DNA of 64,000 nt from Dysgonomonas gadei ATCC BAA-286 (GCF_000213555.1 NZ_GL891993.1:32651-96650), one strand, 5' to 3'. Numbered from the stretch's first letter, positions 16,937-27,860 are shown. Notes: generated from the sequence alone by a model not told the origin. Program-made: numbers and translations.

Positions 16937-19900
16937 TTGAAAAAATATATAAAATATTTATTTGTAACTACGCTCCTCATAAGTTCTGTGAGTTTGTTTT
17001 CCGGTATCATCGGTAAGACAGATTCCTTTTTTGCTTACGCTGACCAACTGCAATCACAGGATACAGTGCCCCGTTATCCGGTAAAGAAAACGCAGATAAC
17101 TACATATAAGGATCTTAAAGATAATACTCCTGCCGATCTCAAAACTCCGTCTAATATTGAGACGTCGGTAGAATATGACCCCAATACAAAACTGTACATC
17201 TTTCGCACCAAAGTAGGAGACCAGGAAATATCAACGCCTTTTTCACTTACCCCTAAAGAATACATGGACTATACGTTGAAGCGTTCTATGTCCAACTATT
17301 TTAAGGGAAAGAATGTGGAAACCTACGACAATAAGGATGAAAAAGATGAATTTTCATTGAAGGATATAAAGTTGGATATCGGGCCGGCCGAAAAACTCTT
17401 TGGCCCCGGAGGTGTAAAGGTAAGGACACAGGGATATGTGGAGGCTACGATGGGTGTCAAACATACAAGTACGGATAATCCTACTCTGTCGGAACGTAAC
17501 AGGAGTAAAACAGCCTTTGAGTTTAATGAAGATATACAGATGAATGTAACGGCATCTGTAGGCGATAAGATCAATTTCGATATGAATTATGATACAAAGG
17601 CGTTGTTCGATTTTGATTCTAAAAAACTAAAATTGGCATATGAGGGAAAGGAAGATGAGATAATAAAACGTATCGAAGCCGGAAACGTAAGCATGGCAAC
17701 GACCAACTCCCTCATTAACGGAGGTACATCACTTTTCGGTATCAATACCGAACTACAGTTTGGCAAATTGCGTGTCAATATGGTCGTATCGCAACAAGAG
17801 TCCGAATCTCAAACGACAAGTTCGAAGGGTGGTATCCAAACCAATGAGTACGAATTCAAAGCCGACCAATACGATGCCAACAGGCATTTCTTCATATCCA
17901 ACTATTTTCGTGACAATTATGATAAGGCAATGTCTAAACTGCCTTTTATTCAGTCGCCTGTCAATATCACTAATATTGAAGTATGGGTGACAAATAAGAG
18001 GGGAGATTATACGCAATCCCGTAATATAGTCGCATTTGCCGATATAGGTGAACATACAAAAATCAAGAATAATAAATGGACTGCAACCATAGGAAAACCG
18101 GACAATCCTGATAATGATGCAAATAATCTATATGCTACCATTAAAGCGGAAAAACCCGGAGCCAGGGATATATCCCAGATCACGGGTCTGTTTAGTGGAT
18201 ATATACAAAGCGGCCTCGATTATGAGAAAATAGAGAGTGCCCGGTTGCTGACTCAGGCTGAATATACTTTTAATCCGCAATTGGGTTATATATCACTTAC
18301 CTCGGCCCTGCAAGCCGATGAAGTGCTTGCAGTAGCTTATACATACAGAGCTAATGGTAAAGACTATCAGGTGGGTGAACTGGCGACTAACATTGTAGAT
18401 AAATATGATTCCGGGAATCCAAAATCCGGAGCATTGTTTGTAAAGCTGATAAAGCCCGTCTCTCTTTCTCCTCGTTCCTACACTTGGGATATGATGATGA
18501 AGAATGTATATAAGGTAAGTGATAATGCTGTTCAGCAAGACCATTTCAGGTTGAATATATCTTATCAGTCAGACACTATCGGCACGTATATAAATTACAT
18601 TCCGGAAGGTAATATCAAGAATGAATTGCTGTTGAGAGTCATGAATCTCGACAGGCTCGATTCCCGCAACAATGAAGTAACGAATAAAGAAGGTGCTAAA
18701 GGTGACGGTATCTTTGATTTCGTTGAAGGATATACCGTTAAGTCGCAGAACGGACGTGTTTTCTTTCCTGTGGTCGAGCCTTTTGGCTCTCATTTGAGAC
18801 AGAAGATAGGAAACAATTCCATTGCTGATAAATACGTCTATCAGGAGTTATATGATTCCACGTTGACTGTCGCCCAGCAAATCGCAGAGAAGAATAAATT
18901 CAAAATATCAGGTTCGTATCGAGGATCGGGTTCCAGTAATGCCGAGATAGACCTTAATGCCACCAATATACCTCAGGGTTCTGTGAAATTAACCGCAGCC
19001 GGAGCTACTTTGGTCGAGGGTGTGGACTATATAGTCGATTATATAGCGGGAAGGGTTACTATTATCAATCAGAATTTGCTGGATTCCAATACACCGATAC
19101 AAGTTTCTTCCGAGGGGAGAACTTTTAATATGCAACGAAAAACTTTGCTGGGACTTAATCTGAGTTACGATATCTCAAAAAATTTCAATATTGGTGGTAC
19201 TATTATGCACTACTATGAGAAGCCTCTGACGATGAAAACACAGATTGGAGACGAGTCTGTGAAAAATACTTTGTGGGGGCTGAACACATCCTACAAAACA
19301 GAATCGATGTGGCTGACAAATCTTGTAGATAAATTGCCATTTGTAGAAGCGACACAGCCATCTCAGATTTCGTTCAATGCCGAGTTTGCCCAGATGATAC
19401 CCGGACATTATCAGAGTAAAGAAGCGGGAGGATATTCTTATTTGGATGATTTCGAATCATCGCAATCGCGGATAGATATAAAAAATCCTTATGCATGGAC
19501 TTTGGCTTCTACTCCTTTTGGTGCTAAAGGTAAGGATAATAAGGTATTATTTGAAGAGGCGAAATTGAGCAACCAGATAGAGTATGGAATGAACCGGGCT
19601 ATGTTATCATGGTTTATGATAGACAATCTTTTTACCCGTAAAGGCTCATCTCTGACACCTAATCATATAAAAAATGATCAGGACCAATTATCCAACCACT
19701 TTGTACGGGAGATCAATATGTATGAGATTTATCCGAATAAGGATGTTCCTTATAATGAATCGGCGACTCTCCCTGCATTGAATCTGTCTTTCTATCCTAA
19801 TGAGAGAGGTCCTTATAATCTGGATGCAACAAATATAGATTCGGACGGAAAGCTGAGAGATCCGGAAACCCGTTGGGGAGGGATTACCCGCCGTATGGAT

Positions 19901-22900
19901 GTACGTGATTTTGAAGCGTCGAATGTAGAGTATATAGAATTCTGGCTGATGGACCCGTTTGTTTATGACAAGACGGCAAAGGGAGGCGATTTATATATAA
20001 ATCTGGGTGAAATATCAGAGGATGTTCTTAAAGACGGTAAGAAATTCTTTGAAAACGGACTTCCTGTCAATGATGATCCCGATGCTGTGGAAACTACGGT
20101 ATGGGGTAAAGTACCAAAACGCCAGTCGACAGTATATGCCTTTGATGATAATGCCGGAAGTGATGCCCGCAGGAAGCAGGATGTGGGACTGAACGGGTTG
20201 AGCACAGCAGAAGAATTTATATTTGGTACATATAGTAAATACTTACAGGATTATGACGCCAAACTATCAGCAGCAGCAAGAGAGAAATTAAAGGCTGACC
20301 GGTTTTCACCACTGAACGACCCTGCCGGGGATACTTACCATTTTTACCGTGGGGCAGATTATGACCGGGATGAGGTAAGTATACTCGATCGTTATAAATA
20401 TTATAACAATACCGAAGGAAACTCCCCTGATACCAAGCAGACTTCAGAGAGTTATTCTACCGCCGCCCGGCCTGTACCTGATGTGGAGGACATAGATCAG
20501 GATAATACATTGAATGAAACAGAAGCCTATTTTCAGTACAGGATAGAGCTTGATCCTAAAAAAATGAATGTCGGCGAAAATTATATAGCCGATAGCCGCA
20601 AAGTGGAAGTTCCGCTTCGTAATGGTACGACTGGAGAAGTGACATGGTATCAGTTTAAAGTACCTGTACGCCAAGGTGAAAAAATAGGGAATATATCGGA
20701 TTTTAAGAGTATCCGCTTTATGCGCATGTTTATGACCGGTTTCAATCAGACTACATTCTTGCGTTTTGGTACATTGCAATTGGTCCGTGGCGATTGGCGC
20801 GCATACGAACAGACCCTAAATAAAAATAATGAGCCATCGGGAAATGGTACTCTCGATATTGCGACAGTAAATATAGAAGAAAATTCGGACCGTAAGCCTG
20901 TCGGTTATGTACTTCCTCCGGGGCTCAGCCGTGTTACCGACCCCGATCAGGCACAGATGACAAAGGAGAATGAGCAATCATTGTCTATGCGTATACATGA
21001 GCTGAGTGCTGGAGATGCGCGTGCGATTTATAAAAATACATATTATGACCTCAGACGATATAAACGCTTACAAATGTTTACCCATGCAGAAGAACTTATC
21101 GATGGGGAGAAATTAGTAAGAGGCGATTTCACGATATTTATCCGTCTGGGCTCCGATTATAAAAATAACTATTACGAATACGAGATACCGTTGGTGATAA
21201 CTCCGGAAGGTTCAACTGACAGAAATGTAGTATGGCCTAACGAGAACATGTTCGACTTCCCATTGGAATTACTGAAAGATGTAAAATTGCATCGCAACAG
21301 GGAGAAACGAAAAGCCGGTTCTACAGTTTCATATACAACACTCTATTACGAGTATGACCCCGATAAGCAAAACAACAGGGTAAGTGTGATTGGTAATCCT
21401 TCATTATCCGAGATCAATGTGATAATGGTTGGGGTAAGGAATAACAGCACAGTGGTCAAGTCGGGAGAAGTCTGGATAAATGAGCTTCGCCTTACCGACT
21501 TTGATGAGGAAGGCGGATGGGCTGCACAAGGAAATCTGAACGTTGCTCTATCCGACTTAGGGACAATAAATTTATCGGGACGGAAAGAAACTGTTGGATT
21601 TGGAGCTTTGGATCAGAAACTGATGGAAAGGCGTTCCGACGATTATCATACATATAGCATCGCTGCTAATATAGAATTAGGTAAATTCTTTCCGGAGAAA
21701 GCGAAAGTAAGCCTGCCTTTATATTACTCATATTCTAATCAGACAACTACTCCAAAATACGATCCATTCGATCAGGATGTTACACTTAAAGAGGCATTGA
21801 GCATAGTGGAAACCAAGGCCGAAAAAGATTCAATAAAGAGTCTGGCGCAGGAGAAAACCACAACGAAGAGCATCAGTGTGAATAATGTTAAGGTCAATAT
21901 TCAGAGTAAGACTCCCATGCCATACGATCCGGCAAACTTTAGTTTCGGCTATTCATATAGCCAGAGTGAGACGAAGAATCCAACTACGGTATATGATGTG
22001 ACTAAAAATTATCGGGCGACATTCAATTATGCATATAGTCCGATGGTGAAGACTTGGGAACCATTCAAAAATGCAAAGAGTAAGTCCGGGGCTGCGAAGT
22101 TTGCCCGGTCATTAGGCTTTAATTATCTTCCGTCTCATATCGCCTTTAATTCCAATATTGTACGATACTATACCGAAACAGCCTTGCGTGATATAGAAAG
22201 CTACAGGCTTGGCGGGGGAACATCCAGCGAATTTTTATCATGGAGCCAGTCTTTCTTATGGGACAGGGATTTTAATATCGATTGGGATTTTACCCGTAAC
22301 CTGAAATTCTCTTTTCAATCGGGGACCAGAGCCGAAATAGAAGAACCATACCTGCAAGTGAATAAAAAACTGAACAGGGACGACTATGATACATGGAAAG
22401 ATGCTGTTATGCGTAGTTTGAAAAGCCTTGGAGACCCGCTATCATACAGGCAAACAGTAAAAGTTACCTATCAGCTTCCGTTCAAGAATATTCCGGCTAT
22501 GGATTGGGTAACGTCTAATGCCGGTTATACGAGCGGCTATCAGTGGGATCGCGGAGCTAATATAGATAGTGTAGAGATTGGCAATACCATAAGTAATACA
22601 ATGACACTGGATCTGACAAACAGATTCAGTATGACCGCGCTGTATAATAAATCTTCATTTTTGAAAAGAGTAAATGACCGTTTCGATGCGAAGAGAAGAC
22701 CGCAATCTCCTAGCCAGCGTGAACGGGAAAAACGTGAGCCCGAAAGGCGTCGCTTTACACAGAATGTATTGCTACAAAGAGATACAACTGCAACAATTAC
22801 GCATGGACTCAATACAAAAAATATACAGGTAACCGCAAGAAAAGACGGAAAGCCATATACCGTGAAATTTAAAAAGGTAGATGAGAATACAATCCGGATA

Positions 22901-24430
22901 AATAATAAAGACTCTGCTGATATACAGCTGAGTATTGAGGGAAGATATAGAGAAACCGGAACATCGAAACTGTTACAGGATATAGCAGAATATTCAGCGC
23001 GTGGGCTAATGTCGGTGCGCACATTAGGGTTTAATTACTCAAGGCATAACGAAACGTATATTTCAGGTTTCAAACCGGGCATAGGTGATGCATTCGGTCA
23101 GAAGGGTTCCGATTACGGAATGGTTCCGGGACTTGGTTTTGCTTTCGGACTAGAGGGCGGTGATGATTTTATACAAAAGTCGATAGACAGGGACTGGCTT
23201 GTAGGCAATGTTATGAATGTCTCCCCATCGGTATTTAACACGGCCGAAACATTCGAGTTCAGAGCGCAGATAGAACCGTTTAAGGACTTCAAGATAGAGT
23301 TGAATGCCAAACATGAGAATAATAAACGGACTGAAGTTCAGTATACTGTTTTAGAAGATGGTACTCCGAATACCTCGAGAACATTCGGCGGCAACTTTTC
23401 TATGACTACTGTGGCTTTGTCTTCAGCTCTTAAAAGCAGCAATGCCGGAAATGATTACTATTCGGCAGCTTTTGAAAAATTCCTTGTAAACAGGTATCGT
23501 ATAAAAAACAGACTTGAGGCTAAATATAGAAATACTTCTTATCCCGGCGGGGGCTTTATCAGCGAAAATACTCCGGGCCTTATCGGTCAGCCTTATTCGG
23601 CTGCCACAGGCGAAGTCGATGTTAATTCCGCAGATGTGCTTATTCCGGCATTTATATCTGCTTATACAGGGCGTAGCGCAAATAATATCGCGCTCACGGC
23701 GTTTCCGTCCTTGTTATCTATACTGCCTAACTGGACAGTGGCATATGATGGGCTGACTGGCATCCCGCTTATAAAAGAGAAATTTAAGAATTTACGGCTC
23801 AATCACGCATATACCTGTTACTATCAGGTGAGTAATTATAATTCTTTCTCAAATTGGGTACAGGCAGATGACGAACTCGGATATATACGTGATATCCTCA
23901 GTGGAAATCCGGTGCCGTCTTCACCATACAATATATCATCGGTCGGTATATCCGAAGTGTTTAATCCTCTATTTGGAGTCGAGGGTACACTGAATAATAA
24001 TATGACAATCAATACACGTTATAATAATGCACGTACTTTAACCTTAAATATGTCATCTTATCAGATCATAGAATCTCTGCAAAAAGAATTTGTAGTCGGA
24101 TTCGGATATCGTATCAATGAATTCAACCGTCTCATAGGACTGAGCCAGAAGTCAACAGGGCAGTTCAATAACGATTTGAATATAAAAGCAGATCTGTCGC
24201 ATAAAACAGTTGAAGCCTTGCTTCGTAAGATTCAGGAAAATTTTACGCAGGCAACAAGTGGCACGACTATTGTAACGTTAAAAATATCTGCGGATTATGC
24301 AATGAGCAGGTCTTTGACTTTGAGAGCGTTCTATGATCGTATCCTCAACAGGCCATTAATTTCATCGTCGTCATATTCGACAACAAACAGTAATTTTGGA
24401 ATAAGCTTAAAATTTATTTTGCTACAATAA
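16937..24430 (+). CDS. sprA: Type IX secretion system outer-membrane translocon SprA/Sov (TTG start)
   Basis: SprA is the very large beta-barrel that forms the outer-membrane channel of the type IX secretion system. The 2497-residue length agrees with SprA of gliding flavobacteria and Sov of Porphyromonas (about 2400-2500). The N-terminus is a signal-peptide-like segment (hydrophobic residues about 6-32) beginning at a TTG. No in-frame ATG occurs before the mature region, so TTG is the best start. Many repeated strand-turn-strand segments are visible, such as SISVNNVKVNIQSK, NFSFGYSYSQSETKN and SLGFNYLPSHIAFNSN. The end is a beta-strand. It follows ruvA without a strong promoter. No other type IX genes are in the window. 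Confidence 0.93.
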   Translation: MKKYIKYLFVTTLLISSVSLFSGIIGKTDSFFAYADQLQSQDTVPRYPVKKTQITTYKDLKDNTPADLKTPSNIETSVEYDPNTKLYIFRTKVGDQEISTPFSLTPKEYMDYTLKRSMSNYFKGKNVETYDNKDEKDEFSLKDIKLDIGPAEKLFGPGGVKVRTQGYVEATMGVKHTSTDNPTLSERNRSKTAFEFNEDIQMNVTASVGDKINFDMNYDTKALFDFDSKKLKLAYEGKEDEIIKRIEAGNVSMATTNSLINGGTSLFGINTELQFGKLRVNMVVSQQESESQTTSSKGGIQTNEYEFKADQYDANRHFFISNYFRDNYDKAMSKLPFIQSPVNITNIEVWVTNKRGDYTQSRNIVAFADIGEHTKIKNNKWTATIGKPDNPDNDANNLYATIKAEKPGARDISQITGLFSGYIQSGLDYEKIESARLLTQAEYTFNPQLGYISLTSALQADEVLAVAYTYRANGKDYQVGELATNIVDKYDSGNPKSGALFVKLIKPVSLSPRSYTWDMMMKNVYKVSDNAVQQDHFRLNISYQSDTIGTYINYIPEGNIKNELLLRVMNLDRLDSRNNEVTNKEGAKGDGIFDFVEGYTVKSQNGRVFFPVVEPFGSHLRQKIGNNSIADKYVYQELYDSTLTVAQQIAEKNKFKISGSYRGSGSSNAEIDLNATNIPQGSVKLTAAGATLVEGVDYIVDYIAGRVTIINQNLLDSNTPIQVSSEGRTFNMQRKTLLGLNLSYDISKNFNIGGTIMHYYEKPLTMKTQIGDESVKNTLWGLNTSYKTESMWLTNLVDKLPFVEATQPSQISFNAEFAQMIPGHYQSKEAGGYSYLDDFESSQSRIDIKNPYAWTLASTPFGAKGKDNKVLFEEAKLSNQIEYGMNRAMLSWFMIDNLFTRKGSSLTPNHIKNDQDQLSNHFVREINMYEIYPNKDVPYNESATLPALNLSFYPNERGPYNLDATNIDSDGKLRDPETRWGGITRRMDVRDFEASNVEYIEFWLMDPFVYDKTAKGGDLYINLGEISEDVLKDGKKFFENGLPVNDDPDAVETTVWGKVPKRQSTVYAFDDNAGSDARRKQDVGLNGLSTAEEFIFGTYSKYLQDYDAKLSAAAREKLKADRFSPLNDPAGDTYHFYRGADYDRDEVSILDRYKYYNNTEGNSPDTKQTSESYSTAARPVPDVEDIDQDNTLNETEAYFQYRIELDPKKMNVGENYIADSRKVEVPLRNGTTGEVTWYQFKVPVRQGEKIGNISDFKSIRFMRMFMTGFNQTTFLRFGTLQLVRGDWRAYEQTLNKNNEPSGNGTLDIATVNIEENSDRKPVGYVLPPGLSRVTDPDQAQMTKENEQSLSMRIHELSAGDARAIYKNTYYDLRRYKRLQMFTHAEELIDGEKLVRGDFTIFIRLGSDYKNNYYEYEIPLVITPEGSTDRNVVWPNENMFDFPLELLKDVKLHRNREKRKAGSTVSYTTLYYEYDPDKQNNRVSVIGNPSLSEINVIMVGVRNNSTVVKSGEVWINELRLTDFDEEGGWAAQGNLNVALSDLGTINLSGRKETVGFGALDQKLMERRSDDYHTYSIAANIELGKFFPEKAKVSLPLYYSYSNQTTTPKYDPFDQDVTLKEALSIVETKAEKDSIKSLAQEKTTTKSISVNNVKVNIQSKTPMPYDPANFSFGYSYSQSETKNPTTVYDVTKNYRATFNYAYSPMVKTWEPFKNAKSKSGAAKFARSLGFNYLPSHIAFNSNIVRYYTETALRDIESYRLGGGTSSEFLSWSQSFLWDRDFNIDWDFTRNLKFSFQSGTRAEIEEPYLQVNKKLNRDDYDTWKDAVMRSLKSLGDPLSYRQTVKVTYQLPFKNIPAMDWVTSNAGYTSGYQWDRGANIDSVEIGNTISNTMTLDLTNRFSMTALYNKSSFLKRVNDRFDAKRRPQSPSQREREKREPERRRFTQNVLLQRDTTATITHGLNTKNIQVTARKDGKPYTVKFKKVDENTIRINNKDSADIQLSIEGRYRETGTSKLLQDIAEYSARGLMSVRTLGFNYSRHNETYISGFKPGIGDAFGQKGSDYGMVPGLGFAFGLEGGDDFIQKSIDRDWLVGNVMNVSPSVFNTAETFEFRAQIEPFKDFKIELNAKHENNKRTEVQYTVLEDGTPNTSRTFGGNFSMTTVALSSALKSSNAGNDYYSAAFEKFLVNRYRIKNRLEAKYRNTSYPGGGFISENTPGLIGQPYSAATGEVDVNSADVLIPAFISAYTGRSANNIALTAFPSLLSILPNWTVAYDGLTGIPLIKEKFKNLRLNHAYTCYYQVSNYNSFSNWVQADDELGYIRDILSGNPVPSSPYNISSVGISEVFNPLFGVEGTLNNNMTINTRYNNARTLTLNMSSYQIIESLQKEFVVGFGYRINEFNRLIGLSQKSTGQFNNDLNIKADLSHKTVEALLRKIQENFTQATSGTTIVTLKISADYAMSRSLTLRAFYDRILNRPLISSSSYSTTNSNFGISLKFILLQ

Positions 24431-24472
24431 AAAATATTTATAAGCTTGCATAGAAAAAATATTTCCTTTATG

Positions 24473-24504
24473 TTTATTTTTTCAAATGTTAAACAATATC
24501 TTTG
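24473..24504 (+). promoter_or_regulatory. Candidate promoter of rprXY
   Basis: TATCTTTG at 24497-24504 matches the -7 box exactly, and a TTTA at 24473-24476 lies 20 nt upstream as a -33 element. The leader before the kinase ATG would be about 80 nt. Confidence 0.5.
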
Positions 24505-24588
24505 TGTTAATTGTTAAATAGTAAAATCGAGACCTATAAAATTTATTTAATTAAAGTAAGCAAGTCTTGGTAGAATAGAGAGGCTAAA

Positions 24589-26169
24589 ATGAAAAAATCG
24601 ACAATATGGATACTCGCCGGAATAATGGCATTTGCGTTCTTTGGCCTATTGTACTTACAAATAACCTACCTTAGAGAATCGATAAGGATAAGGAGTGATC
24701 AGTTTAATGAAATTATAAACAGAAGCCTTTTGCAGGTTTCTCGTAGTTTGGAACTCGATCAGACACAGAAGTATCTGAATGAGGCATTTCTCGAGAATCA
24801 GAAAAAACAGGCGGCCGCTTATAACAGATCATTATCTTTGCAGAATCAGATGCAGGAAGAAACAGTAACGCATCAGCAAAGAGTGAAGATGACAGCTCCC
24901 GATATGGAGATAAACATGGAGTTGAATATGTCGACCACTACTCAAACTCCGAAGAGTCAGATTTTCCAGTCGCCGAGCAAAGGTGGGACGAATGCTATAT
25001 CGAAAACGATATTCGGTATGCAGGATGAACAAAAAAAGAAATATCTTTACGAGAGCGATATAATGAACGAGGTATTGAACCGTATTATAAATACGGCAAG
25101 TAATATACCTATAGCAGAACGGGTGAATTTGAAATCGCTTGAGGTTCTTATCAGAAACGAGATAAAAGGGAATGGGATAGAGTTGCCATTCCAGTACGAA
25201 GTGGTGGATAAAAACGACAAGCCGATATATCAGCAGCCGTTTTTTACGATGCAAAACAGGAAGGACTATTATTTGCAATCGTTGTTTCCTAACGATCCGC
25301 AGGATAAGGTTACATACCTGAAGGTATATTTCCCGGATAAGGATAAATACTTGTTTAGTGAAGTAAAATTTCTATATCCGTCAATTTTGTTTACCTTTAT
25401 ATTGCTGGTAACATTTATTATAATCATTTACATCACATTCCGCCAAAAGCGTTTGTCGGAAATGAAGAGTGATTTCATGAATAATATGACACATGAACTG
25501 AAGACGCCTGTGTCAACAATCTCATTAGCAGCACAAATGCTTAAAGATGGCTCCATCACGAAGTCTCCGGAAGTTTTCAAACATATATCAGGCGTGATAA
25601 ATGATGAAACCGAACGGCTAAGTTTTCAGGTAGAAAAAGTTTTGCAGATGTCTCTTTTCGAGAAGCAAAAAGCAACACTGAAAATGAAAGAACTGGATGC
25701 CAATGATGTTGTTGTAAGTGTAGCTAATACTTTCCAGATAAAAGTCGAAAAATTCGGAGGTAATCTGGATATCGATTTGGAAGCCACAGAATCAGCTATT
25801 GAAGCAGATAAAATGCATTTTACCAATGTGTTATTTAACTTATTAGATAATGCAGTGAAGTACAGAAGAGAAGATGTACCGCTGGAATTGATGATACGTA
25901 CATGGAATAGCAATAATAAACTATATATCTCAGTAGAAGATAATGGTATAGGTATAAAGAAAGAATTTGTAAAGAAGATATTTGAACGTTTCTATCGCGT
26001 ATCTACAGGCAACCGGCACGATGTGAAAGGCTTTGGTCTGGGATTGGCATATGTGAGGAAAATAGTTGAAGATCACAAAGGAACTATAAAAGCTGAGAGT
26101 GAATTAGGTAAAGGCACCAAATTTATAATCTGCCTGCCTATAATGAAGAATAATGAGCAACTCAAATAA
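24589..26169 (+). CDS. rprX: Sensor histidine kinase, RprX-like
   Basis: This is a membrane sensor kinase that would phosphorylate the adjacent regulator. The 526-residue protein has an N-terminal membrane helix (residues about 6-26), a periplasmic domain of about 235 residues and a second helix (about 262-284). Then come a HisKA domain with His302 in MTHELKTPVSTI and an HATPase domain with NLLDNAVKY, VEDNGIGI, FERFYR and GFGLGLAYV. The N-terminal sequence and pairing strongly resemble Bacteroides RprX, which I recall from B. fragilis. The symbol rests on that resemblance. The regulator follows after 22 nt. The stimulus is unknown. Confidence 0.87.
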   Translation: MKKSTIWILAGIMAFAFFGLLYLQITYLRESIRIRSDQFNEIINRSLLQVSRSLELDQTQKYLNEAFLENQKKQAAAYNRSLSLQNQMQEETVTHQQRVKMTAPDMEINMELNMSTTTQTPKSQIFQSPSKGGTNAISKTIFGMQDEQKKKYLYESDIMNEVLNRIINTASNIPIAERVNLKSLEVLIRNEIKGNGIELPFQYEVVDKNDKPIYQQPFFTMQNRKDYYLQSLFPNDPQDKVTYLKVYFPDKDKYLFSEVKFLYPSILFTFILLVTFIIIIYITFRQKRLSEMKSDFMNNMTHELKTPVSTISLAAQMLKDGSITKSPEVFKHISGVINDETERLSFQVEKVLQMSLFEKQKATLKMKELDANDVVVSVANTFQIKVEKFGGNLDIDLEATESAIEADKMHFTNVLFNLLDNAVKYRREDVPLELMIRTWNSNNKLYISVEDNGIGIKKEFVKKIFERFYRVSTGNRHDVKGFGLGLAYVRKIVEDHKGTIKAESELGKGTKFIICLPIMKNNEQLK

Positions 26170-26191
26170 ATTGTATGTAAATAAGTAAGTT

Positions 26192-26905
26192 ATGGAAGAA
26201 AAATTGAAATTATTTTTATGTGAAGATGATGAGAATCTTGGTATGCTGCTAAGAGAGTATCTTCAGGCAAAAGGTTATGACACTGACCTTTACATTGATG
26301 GGGAAGTTGGATACAAAGGTTTTGTAAAAGAAAAGTATGACCTATGTATTCTGGATGTGATGATGCCTAAAAAAGATGGTATCACTCTGGTAAAAGAAAT
26401 CAGAGCAATCAATACAGAAATTCCGATCATATTCTTAACAGCTAAGAATATGAAGGATGATATCCTTGAAGGCTTTAAGGCCGGAGCTGACGACTATATT
26501 ACAAAACCGTTCAGCATGGAAGAGCTTGTTCTTCGTATCGAGGCTATTTTCCGTCGTGTAAAAGGAAAGAGAAGTAAAGAACAACAGGTTTACCAATTCG
26601 GTAATATGAACTTTGACACTCAAAAGCAGATTCTGACTATCAATGGTGAAAGTACTAAACTGACTACCAAAGAAGCGGAGCTTTTAGCTTTGTTATGTGC
26701 TCATGCTAACGACATATTGGAAAGAAATCATGCCCTGAAACAAATCTGGGTTGATGACAACTATTTCAATGCCCGTAGTATGGACGTATATATCACAAAG
26801 TTGCGTAAGCTGTTGAAACCGGACCCAAGTATTGAGATCATCAATATCCACGGTAAAGGTTATAAACTGATTGCCCCTGTGAACGAGGAAGAAGGAGCTG
26901 AATAA
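26192..26905 (+). CDS. rprY: OmpR-family response regulator, RprY-like
   Basis: This is a DNA-binding response regulator. The receiver domain (residues 1-120) shows the acidic pair D12/D13, the phosphoacceptor Asp55 in LCILDVMMPKKDG, the TAK switch region (IIFLTAKNMKD) and the conserved KPFS. The C-terminal winged-helix domain (about 135-230) has LTTKEAELLALL, SMDVYITKLRKLL and IINIHGKGYKL. The pair resembles Bacteroides RprXY. Porphyromonas RprY is known as an orphan stress regulator, so a stress role is plausible but unproven here. It ends at a strong shared terminator. Confidence 0.9.
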   Translation: MEEKLKLFLCEDDENLGMLLREYLQAKGYDTDLYIDGEVGYKGFVKEKYDLCILDVMMPKKDGITLVKEIRAINTEIPIIFLTAKNMKDDILEGFKAGADDYITKPFSMEELVLRIEAIFRRVKGKRSKEQQVYQFGNMNFDTQKQILTINGESTKLTTKEAELLALLCAHANDILERNHALKQIWVDDNYFNARSMDVYITKLRKLLKPDPSIEIINIHGKGYKLIAPVNEEEGAE

Positions 26906-26925
26906 TATCAGTCCGAATATAGAGT

Positions 26926-26954
26926 AAAAAGCCGGTATTAACCGGCTTTTTTTA
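26926..26954. terminator. Bidirectional intrinsic terminator
   Basis: AAAAAGCCGGT pairs with ACCGGCTTTTT across a 3-nt ATTA-type loop, with T-runs on the plus strand and complementary A-runs for the minus strand. It serves rprY and the convergent EamA gene ending at 26956. Confidence 0.9.
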
Positions 26955-26955
26955 T

Positions 26956-27858
26956 TTAGTCAATAGCCTTTTTCCGCAAATACTTTGTCAGATATTCATT
27001 GAATACGATACCAAATACGATGAGGAATAATCCCAGATATGTAGTCACGTATATTTGCTCTCCTAATACCAAATGGATCAGGAAAAGGGAAATAAACGGC
27101 GATAGATAGCACATCTGATTCACCAGAGCCGGATTATTCGTTTTCCTTATAGCCAGTCCGAAAAATATAAATGGTATCCCCATCTCAAAAGCGCCTACAT
27201 AGATACTCGATAATACTCCCGGTACAGAATTCAGACTGACTCCTGCAAACAAAGCTCCTATCAGTAAGTATAACGAGCCAAACAGGAAGCTGAGGAACAA
27301 TGCGATTATTCCATCCACTTTTTTATTCTGATTGTTTACTATCCAATAGCTTGCCCATAAAAATGCACTTAAGAAAGCGAGTAGTAATCCTGTAATAGGT
27401 AAACTCTGTCCGCTTATACCACCCGAACCTAACGATATAAGAGCTACTCCTCCGAGAGATAGTGCCATACCAATATACTTCATCTTGGGTATTGGCTGGC
27501 GGGCAATAATAGCCAGTAAAACGAGTAATACAATCGGCCAGGCATAGTTTATCGGTTGTGCCACTTGCGCATGCAGTAAAGCATACGATTTAAAAAGGAC
27601 CAGATAGTAAGCCACGGGATTCAATAAACCGACCAATGCAAACCATCCCCACTGTCTGGCAGGGAGAGTTTTCAGGTCAGTCCATTTTTTCAGTATAGTC
27701 ATTGCTATGCTGAATATGAGCAATGCCGTAAAACTGGCAACCAAAAGCATCTCAAAATGAGAGAAATACTTCAGTGCCATTTTAAACATCGTAGCTACTG
27801 TAGACCAGCTTAATACGGCAATGCCACCATAAATAAGCGCTTTATTGCTATCCTGCAT
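26956..27858 (-). CDS. EamA/DMT family transporter
   Basis: The drug/metabolite transporter superfamily exports amino acids, metabolites or drugs, or acts in uptake. The 300-residue protein has ten predicted membrane helices in two homologous five-helix halves, with PVAYYLVLFKSYALLHAQVAQPINYAWPIV split across helices 3-4. The second EamA repeat begins near GLLLAFLSAFLWASYWIV (about residue 155), and GLAIRKTNNPALVNQMCYLSP follows. Substrate cannot be read. It begins 2 nt after the stop codon of the aminopeptidase P gene, so both form one operon, perhaps linking peptide breakdown with export of products. Confidence 0.9.
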   Translation of the reverse strand: MQDSNKALIYGGIAVLSWSTVATMFKMALKYFSHFEMLLVASFTALLIFSIAMTILKKWTDLKTLPARQWGWFALVGLLNPVAYYLVLFKSYALLHAQVAQPINYAWPIVLLVLLAIIARQPIPKMKYIGMALSLGGVALISLGSGGISGQSLPITGLLLAFLSAFLWASYWIVNNQNKKVDGIIALFLSFLFGSLYLLIGALFAGVSLNSVPGVLSSIYVGAFEMGIPFIFFGLAIRKTNNPALVNQMCYLSPFISLFLIHLVLGEQIYVTTYLGLFLIVFGIVFNEYLTKYLRKKAID

Positions 27859-27860
27859 CG

